Assembly: GCF_024362365.1 (NCBI RefSeq)
Contig: NZ_CP101464.1
Location: 1,240,001-1,304,000 of the forward strand
DNA: 64,000 bases
Source of the DNA: Janibacter sp. CX7
GTDB lineage: Bacteria > Actinomycetota > Actinomycetes > Actinomycetales > Dermatophilaceae
Reading direction: 5' to 3'
Shown: positions 50,207-58,605 of the stretch, piece after piece
Layout of the letters: the number at the start of each line of letters is the position of its first letter
Position numbering within the stretch: the stretch's first letter is position 1
Notes under the pieces: generated by a model
Seen by the model: the letters and a program-made list of their open reading frames with translations, nothing else
Told to the model about the DNA's origin: nothing
Databases searched by the model: none
Position numbers and translations under genes: made by a program

Positions 50207-51571
50207 TCAGTCCTGGGTGCGCTCCTGCACGGCCTCGGCGGCCCGCTGCGCGGCTTGGCCGACGGCCCCGCTGACCTGCCGCGGAGCCCGCGGCGCGGCG
50301 CCACCACCGGACTGCAGCTGCGGCAGCAGCTGGGCCATGAGCAGCGTCGACAGCGCTGAGCTGTCCCCGGCACCGGCGTCGGTGTGCACGATGACCGGGC
50401 GCGGGGCGTCCTCGGCGAGGGTCGCGCCGACGTCGAGGCGACGACGGGCCAGCTCGTAGCCGAGCACCGCGCGGTTGTCGCGATAGGCGGTGGCCAGCTG
50501 CTCCTGGGCCTTCGCCTCGCCCTGTGCCGCAACGAGGTTGGTGCGGGCGCGGGTCTCGATCTCGTAGCGCACCTTCTGCGCCTCGGTCTCGCGCTCCTCG
50601 AGCATCTGGGCGACGTCCTTGCGCGCCTTGTTGAGCGAGGCCTGGACCTCGACGACCTTGGCGTCGCGCACCTTCTTCGACCGCTCGATCTCGAGCAGCA
50701 GGGTGTCGATGCGGCGCTTGCGCGTCAGCTCCCACTCCTTCTCGTAGGCCACGAGCTCCTTGGCCACCCGCTCCCGCGTCGCGAGGTGCTCGCGGTACTG
50801 GTCCGGCAGCTGCACGTCGGGGATGTTGCAGCCCATGATCTGCACGCCATAGCGGGTCAGCTGGCGGTTGAGCAGGTCCTGCATGTCCTTGACGTCGCTG
50901 CCGCGCAGGTCGTAGGCCTGCTCGGTGCGCACCTGGCGGCTGCGCTGCCGGATCGCGTCCTGCACCGAGTTGCTCAGCACGAGGTCGAAGTTGCCCGCGC
51001 CGATCGTCTGGACGAAGCGGATCGCGTCGACGATGCGGAAGCGCAGGAAGAACTCGATCGACTTCAGCGGCACGTTCTCGTGCGTCGGCGAGCTGAGCAC
51101 CGGTGCGGTGTAAGGGATCTCGGTCGTCACGTCGACGACGTAGGCGACCCGCGCCCACGGGTGCCACAGGTAGTGGCGGCCGGGGGAGAGACCGGGGCCG
51201 GTGATCGCGCCGAACTTCGTCAGCACGCCGACCGTGCCCTCCTCGATCTCGATGATCGAGCTGCGCCACCACCACAGGGCCGACAGCATGAAGGCGAGGA
51301 TCGCGACGAAGATCGACAGCCCGCCGAGGGCGCCGTGGTCGGTCGCGGCGAGGAGGACACCGCTGAGCAGTGCCCACACGCCGAACCACACGAGGGAGGT
51401 CCAGCGCATCCCGCGCTTGTCCTTGGGGATGACGACCGGTACGAGCGAGCCGGAGTCGCCACCGCGCAGGTAGCGCGCGACGTCGCCCCACCCGGAGACG
51501 ACCTCCTTGATCGAGCTCATGCCCTGGCCGCGCACCGCGCGGACCGCCTGCTCCATCATCTGGTCACTCAC
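50207..51571 (-). CDS. SPFH (band 7)-domain membrane protein, small paralogue
   Basis: A 454-residue prohibitin/stomatin-like protein. Two hydrophobic segments (about 60-75 and 80-98) anchor it; the SPFH domain follows (IIEIEEGTVGVLTKFGAI, ENVPLKSIEFFLRFRIVD, YGVQIMGCNIPDVQLP). A long coiled coil of charged residues (ERVAKELVAYEKEWELTRKR, RKDVAQMLEERETEAQ) precedes a Gly/Ala/Pro tail. SPFH proteins form membrane-bound rings or scaffolds. GTG 51571 is favoured (GGAGG 9 bases upstream) over GTG 51580. It overlaps the upstream SPFH gene by a few bases, so both are co-expressed and may form a hetero-oligomer. Confidence 0.82.
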   Translation of the reverse strand: MSDQMMEQAVRAVRGQGMSSIKEVVSGWGDVARYLRGGDSGSLVPVVIPKDKRGMRWTSLVWFGVWALLSGVLLAATDHGALGGLSIFVAILAFMLSALWWWRSSIIEIEEGTVGVLTKFGAITGPGLSPGRHYLWHPWARVAYVVDVTTEIPYTAPVLSSPTHENVPLKSIEFFLRFRIVDAIRFVQTIGAGNFDLVLSNSVQDAIRQRSRQVRTEQAYDLRGSDVKDMQDLLNRQLTRYGVQIMGCNIPDVQLPDQYREHLATRERVAKELVAYEKEWELTRKRRIDTLLLEIERSKKVRDAKVVEVQASLNKARKDVAQMLEERETEAQKVRYEIETRARTNLVAAQGEAKAQEQLATAYRDNRAVLGYELARRRLDVGATLAEDAPRPVIVHTDAGAGDSSALSTLLMAQLLPQLQSGGGAAPRAPRQVSGAVGQAAQRAAEAVQERTQD

Positions 51572-53390
51572 TGCGCTCACCCTCCGTCGACATGTCGGTC
51601 ACCTGGACGCGCGGGGCCGGAGCCACGCGGGGTGCCGGCGGCACCGGCGGGGCACCCGGGGCGGGCGGTGCCAGGCCCGGCGGCGGGGGCGGCGGGTCCT
51701 CCCCTTCGTCCTGCAGGTCGGACCGCGGGTTGGTGTCCTCCGGGACCGAAGGGGGCGGGGTCGCCTCCTCCTGCACGGCACCGATGGCCTCGGTGACGCT
51801 CTCGTCGGTCACGGACTGCCGGATCTCGTCGAGACGCTGCGCGCCCTCGGCGTCGAGGTCGGACTCGGTGACCGGAAGGATCTCGACGTCGCTCTCCTCG
51901 GGCACCTGCAGCAGCTGCTCGATGTCGGCCTCGCGCTCGGAGACGCGGGCGGCGATGTCGGCCTGGCGGGCGCGGATGGCCTCCATGTCCTCGGCGGTGA
52001 AGAGCTGGGCGCCTTGACCGCCGACGAGCTGGCGGGCGATCTGCAGGTAGTCGACGCCCTCCGACTCCTCGCCGACGCGCACGATCTGCGGCAGCGACCC
52101 GGAGACGCCCTCCATCTTGTCGAGCATGTCCTGCTGGTAGCGGTAGTCGAGGATCTCCGGCGCGAGGGCCGCGCTCAGTGCGCGGATGTCGAGGGCCTGG
52201 GCCTCGAGCAGCGCGGCATTGGCATTGGCCTCGGACTCCGACTCGACGAAGCGCTGGCGCGCGACGGCGTTGGCCCGGTTGGTCTCCCGCTCGAGGGCGG
52301 TGTCCATCTGCGCCTGGTAGCGGGCGATGTCGGCCTGGATGGCGGAGAGGTTCTCGTTGAGCGAGGCGAGGTCCTTGTTGAGGTCACCCTCGTTCTGCTC
52401 CTTCTTCAGCCCCAGCTCGTAGTCATAGGTGTAGGCCTCCTTGGCGACCCGGATCATCTCCGGCGCCGCGAGGTCCATCCGGTACTCCTGCGCCGACGGC
52501 TCCGCGTGCGTGATGTTGGCCGTCGTCAGCTCGACTGCGGGGGCGAACTGCGCGTTGAGCTGCTCGAGCAGTCGCGCGGTGCTCTCGCCGACGAGGTCGT
52601 AGATGCCCGAGGCCTCCTGCTCGTAGATGAGCGAGCGGGTCGTCTCCGAGATCGCGTTGTTGAGCTTGTCCTGGAATCCCTGGACGGCACCGAGGACGAA
52701 GACGAACTCACGGGCGCTGACGATGCGGAACTGCAGGAAGAGGTCGACCGACGCCTGCACGCCCGACTTCGTCGGTGCCGAGCGGATCGGCGCGTTGAAG
52801 GGGTACTCGCGGGTGGTGTTGACGATGTAGGACACGCGCTTCCACGGGTTCCACAGCGTCACCCGGCCGGGACCGACCTCGGCCTCGACCTTGCCGAAGC
52901 GCGAGATCAGCGCGGTGCAGCCCTCGGGAACCATGACCATGCCCTGGCGCCACCAGAGGAAGGCCGCGGCGACGAGCACGAGCAGCCAGTAGTGCGGCCC
53001 GAAGACCCCGAAGCTCAGGTCGAAGGGGATGAGCACGACCCCGCCGGCGATGCCGATGAGGACGAGCGCGATGACCGGGATCATGGCGCGCAGACGGCCG
53101 CCCTTGGGCATGACCATCGGGGTGATGACGTGCACCGGGCCGGTCTGGCTCATCTCGTAGCGGCTGCGGCTGAGCGCCTCGGCCGCGTCGTCGAGCGAGA
53201 CGTGCTCCGCGTTGATCCGGGTGCCGGCGGACCCCCCTTCGCCCCGGGCCGCAGGGAAGTCCCGCGCATTGAGGTCGAAGCCGGTGCCCTGCTGCACCTG
53301 CTCCAACGCCTGGTCGACGGCGCCACCCATGCCGGCCGCTCCCGCGACCTGGCGGGCAGCGTTCATGAACTGCTGTGCCCCTGTGCTCAA
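51564..53390 (-). CDS. SPFH (band 7)-domain membrane protein, large paralogue
   Basis: A 608-residue protein: a Gly/Ala-rich N-terminus, two transmembrane helices (about 103-122 and 132-147), an SPFH domain (VMVPEGCTALISRFGKVEAEVG, KSGVQASVDLFLQFRIV, AVELTTANITHAEPSAQE), a long acidic coiled coil (EQNEGDLNKDLASLNENLSA, EMEAIRARQADIAARVSERE) and a Pro-rich tail (PPPPPPGLAPPAPG). The Pro-rich end suggests a binding surface. TTG 53390 follows AAGGGG. It lies directly upstream of and overlaps the smaller SPFH gene. A scaffold or envelope-stress role is inferred. Confidence 0.82.
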   Translation of the reverse strand: MSTGAQQFMNAARQVAGAAGMGGAVDQALEQVQQGTGFDLNARDFPAARGEGGSAGTRINAEHVSLDDAAEALSRSRYEMSQTGPVHVITPMVMPKGGRLRAMIPVIALVLIGIAGGVVLIPFDLSFGVFGPHYWLLVLVAAAFLWWRQGMVMVPEGCTALISRFGKVEAEVGPGRVTLWNPWKRVSYIVNTTREYPFNAPIRSAPTKSGVQASVDLFLQFRIVSAREFVFVLGAVQGFQDKLNNAISETTRSLIYEQEASGIYDLVGESTARLLEQLNAQFAPAVELTTANITHAEPSAQEYRMDLAAPEMIRVAKEAYTYDYELGLKKEQNEGDLNKDLASLNENLSAIQADIARYQAQMDTALERETNRANAVARQRFVESESEANANAALLEAQALDIRALSAALAPEILDYRYQQDMLDKMEGVSGSLPQIVRVGEESEGVDYLQIARQLVGGQGAQLFTAEDMEAIRARQADIAARVSEREADIEQLLQVPEESDVEILPVTESDLDAEGAQRLDEIRQSVTDESVTEAIGAVQEEATPPPSVPEDTNPRSDLQDEGEDPPPPPPGLAPPAPGAPPVPPAPRVAPAPRVQVTDMSTEGERSE

Positions 53391-53481
53391 GGCGATTCCC
53401 CTTCGTGGTGCTGGTCTGGCGCGATCCTTTCACGCAGAGGGCCGCCCACGGGAGGGGGAGCACTCCCCGCCCCGACGTCCC

Positions 53482-53520
53482 GGTCCCTGAGGAGCTTGCT
53501 CTGCAAGCGTCTCGAAGGGA
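53482..53520 (+). repeat. Dispersed hairpin element
   Basis: GGTCCCTGAGGA, stem GCTTGC-TCT-GCAAGC, then GTCTCGAAGGGA. It is placed immediately after the stop of the GH3 gene (minus strand) and upstream of the SPFH operon, so it may help terminate the GH3 transcript. Confidence 0.8.
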
Positions 53521-54939
53521 CTACAGCTGCGTGTTGAGGTACCGCTGCAGCTGCACCGTCGTCCGCGGCGTCCACCGCGTCGCCCCGTCACGACTGATGC
53601 CGAGGTAGTCCTGCAGCGTCCGAATCGACGCGGGGTCCCAGCGGCCCGAGGTGGTCGCCCCGATGCGCCACTGGAGGGACGTGATCGTCGCGGAGTCCCA
53701 GACGCGGGTCTCGGGCTTGCCGAGCCAGCGCTGGATCCGCCCGACGAGATAGGGGCTGAAGGTGCCGGTCGGCGTCATCCGCGTCCCGAGCATCCCGGCG
53801 GCCTCCTTGGCGCGCAGCACCCGCAGGGAGGCGGCGTCGACCTTCGCCCGGAAGGTCGCGTCGCTCGCGGCCCGGCTGCGCACCGCCGAGACCATCTGCG
53901 GCAGCGTGTCGGTCCGGGCGGTGAGGACCATGTCGCCGCCGGCGTCGATGAACTTCGTCGCCCGCTGCCCGGGAGTCCACGCCGCGAGCTGCTTCGCGTT
54001 GCCGACGTCATCGGTCATCACGACGCCGTCGAAGCCCATCCGCTCCCGCAGGATCGTGCGGATCACGGTGGGGGAGAAGACCGCTGGCTGCGAGGAGTCG
54101 ATCCGCGAGTAGGAGGCCGACGACATCATGACGAAGGGGGTCCCCGCCGTCACGGCGTCGGAAAAGGGCGTGAGCAGTGCCGACGTGCTCGTCGTGACGG
54201 TGTCGGTGACCCCGCTCGTGGTGTCGGTGTTGCCCGTGACCCGCCCCAGACCGGGGAAGTGCTTGACCGTCGTCGCGACCCCGGCGCGCGACATGCCGGC
54301 CCGCACGGCACCTCCCTTCGTCGTCACGGTGGCGGAGTAGGCGCCGTACTCGCGGTCCCAGCGACCGATCGGCTCGTTGGTCGCCTTGTACGCCGACGGG
54401 ACGGTGTCGAGCACGGGCCCGAGGTTGGTGTTGACCCCCGCCCGCGACAGCTGCGTGCCCCAGCGCACGGCATTGGTCTGGAGGGTCGACGTGGCCTGCG
54501 TGCCCTGCGAGAGCGCCGTCGGCATCCGCGAAAATCCGGAACCCTGCAGCACCTGCACGTTGCCGCCCTCCTGGTCCGCGGAGAGGAAGGCCGGCACCGC
54601 GGCCGTCGCGTCGGCGGGCTCGGTGAGCCGCTGCAGCGAGGTCGTCACCGAGCGGATGTGGTCGGCCCCGCTCGTGCTGCGCCCCATGAGGATGACGTTG
54701 CCGACGTGCTGCTCGCTGACGGCCGAGCGCAGGCCCGCGGACACCGAGTCGGCGGGGGTGGCCACCATGAAGAGCTGCCCGATGCGTTGGTCCCGGGTCA
54801 TCGCCGCGTGCACCTGGTCGGCCCGGCTGGCGGTCACGACCGAAGGGGGCGCCGCTCCCGTCGTCGGTGCGGCGGAGGCCGACGCCGCGGTGACCGCGAG
54901 AACCGCGGCGGCGCTGGTCAGGGCGAGCGTGCGCTTCAC
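53521..54939 (-). CDS. Exported glycoside hydrolase family 3 (NagZ-like) with C-terminal repeats
   Basis: A 472-residue secreted enzyme. A signal peptide (LALTSAAAVLAVTAASASAA) precedes the GH3 barrel: RIGQLFMVATPADS, PAFLSADQEGGNVQVL, the KHFPGLGRVTGNTDT block, and the nucleophile region GFDGVVMTDDVG. The NagZ DSH triad is not intact (NTDT), so the catalytic acid may differ. From about 390 are two short repeats ending RWxPxTxxxLQxYL that resemble peptidoglycan-binding modules. A beta-N-acetylhexosaminidase acting on the cell wall is likely. GTG 54939 lies close after GGAGG; the start may be leaderless. Confidence 0.85.
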   Translation of the reverse strand: MKRTLALTSAAAVLAVTAASASAAPTTGAAPPSVVTASRADQVHAAMTRDQRIGQLFMVATPADSVSAGLRSAVSEQHVGNVILMGRSTSGADHIRSVTTSLQRLTEPADATAAVPAFLSADQEGGNVQVLQGSGFSRMPTALSQGTQATSTLQTNAVRWGTQLSRAGVNTNLGPVLDTVPSAYKATNEPIGRWDREYGAYSATVTTKGGAVRAGMSRAGVATTVKHFPGLGRVTGNTDTTSGVTDTVTTSTSALLTPFSDAVTAGTPFVMMSSASYSRIDSSQPAVFSPTVIRTILRERMGFDGVVMTDDVGNAKQLAAWTPGQRATKFIDAGGDMVLTARTDTLPQMVSAVRSRAASDATFRAKVDAASLRVLRAKEAAGMLGTRMTPTGTFSPYLVGRIQRWLGKPETRVWDSATITSLQWRIGATTSGRWDPASIRTLQDYLGISRDGATRWTPRTTVQLQRYLNTQL

Positions 54940-54977
54940 CCCTCCAGAGTGGCACTGATCGGCGCCCTCCGCCTCCC

Positions 54978-56156
54978 TTACCGCTGGCTGAGGAGGTCGC
55001 CCCGCGACCGTCTCGAAGCCACCGCCAGGGGCAGGGTGACGAGCGCAAAGATCGCCGTGGCGAGCAGCGCCGTGGGGAAGTCCGAGGCCGTCGCGATGGC
55101 ACCGACGAGCATGGAGCCGATGGCGGTGCCGAGGTCGTAGCCGACATTCCAGATCGAGCTGGCGAGCCCCACGTGCCGGCGGGAGACCGCGGCGAAGGAG
55201 AGCACGAGCGTGAGGTTCTGCAGCGCGCCGTAGGCGCTGCCGAGCACGAGCGCACCCACGAGCAGCAGCGGCACGGACTGCTCGTCGACGGCCCAGGCGA
55301 TAGCGCTGACCCCGAGCACCGTGAGGACGACGAAGGGGGCGACGAACCGCTGTGCACCGTGCCGGTCCGCGACGCCGCCGATCCACCAGCGGAAGATCGC
55401 GGCCATGAGCTCCATGAGGGCGAGGGTGGGGATGACGACCGCGGGGTCGCGCACCATCTGCGGCCCGAAGGTCAGCACGGCGCCGCCGGCGATCGTCGCG
55501 CCCATGAGCAGGACCATCGGCCGCAGCAGGGTGAGCGCGACCCGCGGCGTGCTCGGGCCACCGGCGTCCTCGTCCCCGGCCGACGGGTGCGGCAGCCGGG
55601 AGAGGACCCGACCGAGCGCGAGCGCGGCGGGCGCGCCGAGCAGGGGCACGGCGCCGACGACGAAGACCCAGGCGAAGCCGATCGTCTCGGCCACCCACGA
55701 CCCGAGCGGCAGGAGGACGACCTGCGGCCCGGCGACGGCCAGCCCGTAGGCGCCCACGGCCTTGCCGCGGGTCTTGGGGGTCGACAGCTCGGCGACGGCC
55801 GCGCTGCCGGTGACGGTGAGGATGCCGAAGCCGACGCCGCGCACGGCGGACAGGGCCAGGACCGCCCACAGCTCGTCGCTGGTGATCAGGCCCAGGGACG
55901 GGGCGCCGAGCAGCACCAGCCCGGCGGCCAGGGTCGGCCCCCAGCCGAAGCGCCGCAGCAGCGCCGGGACGGTGAACTGGGTCAGGACGGTGACGAGCAG
56001 CAGCACGCCGTTGACGAGACCGGCGCCCCCTTCGTCCGCACCACCGCGCACGACCCACAGGGGCACGACGGGCATGAGGACGGAAAATCCGCTGAAGCCG
56101 AGGAAGGTCGCCGCCAGCAGCGCGGGCATCCCCCGCGCGGTCCACACACTGCTCAC
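54978..56156 (-). CDS. MFS transporter
   Basis: A 392-residue major-facilitator protein with 12 helices. The first-half signature RRFGWGPTLAAGLVLLG and the second-half GVADRHGAQRFVAP mark the helix 2-3 and 8-9 loops. The central loop (GDEDAGGPSTPR) is short. Such transporters export drugs or import small metabolites; the substrate is unknown. GTG 56156 is used. The last codons (SRRSRGDLLSQR) are encoded by a dispersed hairpin element that has extended the gene's C-terminus. Confidence 0.85.
   Translation of the reverse strand: MSSVWTARGMPALLAATFLGFSGFSVLMPVVPLWVVRGGADEGGAGLVNGVLLLVTVLTQFTVPALLRRFGWGPTLAAGLVLLGAPSLGLITSDELWAVLALSAVRGVGFGILTVTGSAAVAELSTPKTRGKAVGAYGLAVAGPQVVLLPLGSWVAETIGFAWVFVVGAVPLLGAPAALALGRVLSRLPHPSAGDEDAGGPSTPRVALTLLRPMVLLMGATIAGGAVLTFGPQMVRDPAVVIPTLALMELMAAIFRWWIGGVADRHGAQRFVAPFVVLTVLGVSAIAWAVDEQSVPLLLVGALVLGSAYGALQNLTLVLSFAAVSRRHVGLASSIWNVGYDLGTAIGSMLVGAIATASDFPTALLATAIFALVTLPLAVASRRSRGDLLSQR
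54986..55020 (+). repeat. Dispersed hairpin element forming the MFS C-terminus
   Basis: GGCTGAGGA, stem GGTCGC-CCC-GCGACC, then GTCTCGAAGCC. The stem is like that of the copy at 39809. It overlaps the final codons and stop region of the MFS gene. Confidence 0.7.
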
Positions 56157-56180
56157 TGGCAGCAGTCTCTCACCCCCACC

Positions 56181-56217
56181 GGTCCCTGAGGAGGCCGCCC
56201 GCGGCCGTCTCGAAGGG
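56181..56217 (+). repeat. Dispersed hairpin element
   Basis: GGTCCCTGAGGA, stem GGCCGC-CC-GCGGCC, then GTCTCGAAGGG, ending just before the stop codon of the CoA-transferase gene and upstream of the MFS start. The stem equals that of the copy at 49274. Confidence 0.8.
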
Positions 56218-56227
56218 CCGGACCCAC

Positions 56228-57742
56228 TCACCCCTCGCGCATGCTCCCCGTCTCGAGGAAGCGCTCGTGCCAGGCCAGCGCCTCGCCGAGCAGGTGCGGC
56301 GTGTGCACGGCGCCCGGCCGCGCCGCCTGCGCCCGCTCGAGGTAGTCGTGCAGCGCCGGACGGAAGGTCGGGTCGGCGCAGTGCTCGATGATCCGCGGCG
56401 CCCGCTTGCGCGGGGAGAGCCCCCGCAGGTCGGCCAGCCCGTGCTCGCTGACGATGACCTGCACGTCGTGCTCGGTGTGGTCGACGTGGCTGACCATCGG
56501 GACGATGGCGGACACCTTCCCGCCCTTCGCCGTGGACGGGGTGAGGAAGAAGTTGAGGAAGGCATTGCGGGTGAAGTCGCCGCTGCCGCCGATGCCGTTC
56601 ATGATCTGGCTGCCGGCGATGTGGGTGGAGTTGACGTTGCCGTAGATGTCGGCCTCGATCATGCCGTTCATCGCGATGACGCCGAGGCGCCGGACGAGCT
56701 CGGGGTGGTTGGAGATCTCCTCGCTGCGCAGCAGGATGCGCCCCTTGTACGCACTGATGTTGTCGAGGAAGCGCCGGACCCCGACGTCCGAGAGACCGAA
56801 GGATGTCGCCGACGCGGCCCGCACGGTCCCGCTGTCGAGGAGGTCGAGCAGTCCGTCCTGGAGCACCTCGGTGAAGGCGACGAGGTCGGTGAACTCGCTG
56901 CCGTCCAGCCCCGCGAGCACGGCGTTGGCGACGTTGCCGACCCCGGACTGCAACGGCAGGAGCGAAGGGGGGATCCGCCCGGCCTTCACCTCGTGCCGGA
57001 GGAAGTCGACGACGTGACCCGCGATCGCCCGCGAGGTCTCGTCGGGCGGGCTGAAGGGGGAGTTGCGGTCCGGTCGGTCGGTCTCGACGACGGCCACGAC
57101 CTTGGCCGGGTCGACCCGCAGGTAGGGGTCGCCGATGCGCTGCATCGGGTCGGTCAGCTGGATCGGGCGACGGTGCGGCGGCAGCTGGGTGCCGTAGTAG
57201 ACGTCGTGGAAGCCCTCGAACTCGCGCGGCTGCCAGTGGTTGACCTCGAGGATCACCCGGTCGGCCTGCTCGAGCCATGTCTTGTTGTTGCCCACCGAGC
57301 TGCTCGGCACGAGCAGGCCGTTGGGCAGCACTGCGGTGACCTCGACAACGGCGACGTCGAGGTTGCCGTAGAAACCGAACCACATGTGCTGGGCGGAGTG
57401 GCTCAGGTGCGCGTCGACGTAGTCCACCTCGCCGGAGTTGATGAGGCGACGCATCGTCGGGTCCGAGTTGTACGGCAGGCGGGAGGAGACCCCCTTCGCC
57501 TCGGCGAGGACACCGTCGGCGTCGGGTGCGGTGGACGCACCGGTCCACAGCCCGATGCGGAAGTCCTCACCACGTGCGTGGGCCGCGACCATCCGGTCGT
57601 GCAGCGCCGTCGGCAGCGCCTTGGGGTAGCCGGCGCCGGTGAAGCCGCTCATCCCGACGTTGTCGCCGGGGCGGATGTGCTCGACCGCGCTCTCCGCTGT
57701 CGTGACGCGCGTGCTCAGGAGCGGACAGGTGATGCGGGACAT
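56228..57742 (-). CDS. Acetyl-CoA hydrolase/transferase family protein
   Basis: A 504-residue class I CoA-transferase of the succinyl-CoA:acetate group. Blocks visible are NVGMSGFTGAGYPKALP, YVDAHLSHSAQHMWFGFYG, LQSGVGNVANAVLAGL (CoA-binding Gly loop), the active-site Glu in VAFTEVLQDGLLDLL, and GSGDFTRNAF with IVSEHGLADLRG. These enzymes move CoA between acetate and succinate or other acids, letting cells use or excrete acetate. ATG 57742 opens the gene. It is monocistronic, with a hairpin element after it. Confidence 0.88.
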   Translation of the reverse strand: MSRITCPLLSTRVTTAESAVEHIRPGDNVGMSGFTGAGYPKALPTALHDRMVAAHARGEDFRIGLWTGASTAPDADGVLAEAKGVSSRLPYNSDPTMRRLINSGEVDYVDAHLSHSAQHMWFGFYGNLDVAVVEVTAVLPNGLLVPSSSVGNNKTWLEQADRVILEVNHWQPREFEGFHDVYYGTQLPPHRRPIQLTDPMQRIGDPYLRVDPAKVVAVVETDRPDRNSPFSPPDETSRAIAGHVVDFLRHEVKAGRIPPSLLPLQSGVGNVANAVLAGLDGSEFTDLVAFTEVLQDGLLDLLDSGTVRAASATSFGLSDVGVRRFLDNISAYKGRILLRSEEISNHPELVRRLGVIAMNGMIEADIYGNVNSTHIAGSQIMNGIGGSGDFTRNAFLNFFLTPSTAKGGKVSAIVPMVSHVDHTEHDVQVIVSEHGLADLRGLSPRKRAPRIIEHCADPTFRPALHDYLERAQAARPGAVHTPHLLGEALAWHERFLETGSMREG

Positions 57743-57765
57743 GGCGTCATCCTGTCAGGGCCGGG

Positions 57766-58452
57766 TCACGACCCCTTCGGCCAGGAGTCGTCGACGGCGC
57801 GGCCGCCCTCGACGACGGGCTCGTCGGCGGGTGCCTCGTGCGACCACGAGTCCCGGGGTCGGTAGCCGAGCTCGAGCGTCGTGTTGGTCATCGACCAGCG
57901 GCGATTGAGGTTGTCGGAGATCGCGTAGTAGATGCCGAAGCCGATGTCCGCCTCGATCGCGCAGCGCACGACCTGTGCGGCGTCGTCCTCGCTCAGCCAC
58001 ATGGCATGGAGGAGATCGGTGTCGACGAGGGTCGGGTCACCGCAGACCCAGCCGATCCGCAACGCGATGAAGGACAGCCCGTGCTCGTCGAAGTAGTACC
58101 GGCCGAGCGTCTCGCCGAAGACCTTGGACACCCCGTAGAGCGAGTCGGCACGCGGGAGCGTGCCAGGGTAGACCGGCCACTGCTCGAGCCGGTCGTACAT
58201 GCCCATCGCGTGATTGGACGAGGCGAAGACGACCCGTGCCACCCCGGCCAGGTGGACGACGGTGTCGATGCCGTCCATGGCTGCCAGGACCGCGTCGTAG
58301 TCGACCAGGTCGGCCCCGCGGACCACCGGGTCGGCGCCCGGGTCGGGTTCGCGTGCGTGCCCGACGAGGTCGTAGTCGTCGTGCAGGCGCTGGGTCAGGA
58401 TCGTGCCGACCCCGCCCGTCGAACCGGTGATGAGGACACGTCGCTTCGTCAT
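57766..58452 (-). CDS. Uronate-dehydrogenase-like epimerase with an internal deletion
   Basis: A 228-residue extended SDR. The cofactor loop VLITGSTGGVGTIL, VVFASSNHAMGMYDRL, YGVSKVFGETLGRYY (YxxxK) and RIGWVCGD correspond to NAD-dependent uronate dehydrogenases. Between IDTVVHLAG and ARVVFASSN about 27-30 residues normally present (the strand-4/helix-4 segment that carries the partner-binding Asn) are missing, without loss of frame. The protein may therefore be inactive or folded differently. ATG 58452 is the first start. The substrate would be galacturonate or glucuronate if active. Confidence 0.75.
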   Translation of the reverse strand: MTKRRVLITGSTGGVGTILTQRLHDDYDLVGHAREPDPGADPVVRGADLVDYDAVLAAMDGIDTVVHLAGVARVVFASSNHAMGMYDRLEQWPVYPGTLPRADSLYGVSKVFGETLGRYYFDEHGLSFIALRIGWVCGDPTLVDTDLLHAMWLSEDDAAQVVRCAIEADIGFGIYYAISDNLNRRWSMTNTTLELGYRPRDSWSHEAPADEPVVEGGRAVDDSWPKGS

Positions 58453-58605
58453 CCCCCCACTCTGCTGCGTGAGGGCGGTTCGTCAACAGGGCTGGCGCTC
58501 GGCGAGGACGGGTCATCGTGCAGCGGTGACCCGTCCTGCGGTGACCTGGCCGAGGGACGCCATGAGAGGCTCGACGCATTCACAGTCCACCCACGGGAGG
58601 CCGCC

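Noticed and set aside
51507..53537. A 676-codon plus-strand frame opposite the large SPFH gene
   Set aside because: Low-complexity Leu/Val/Gly/Asp composition and exact overlap with a recognised gene on the other strand.
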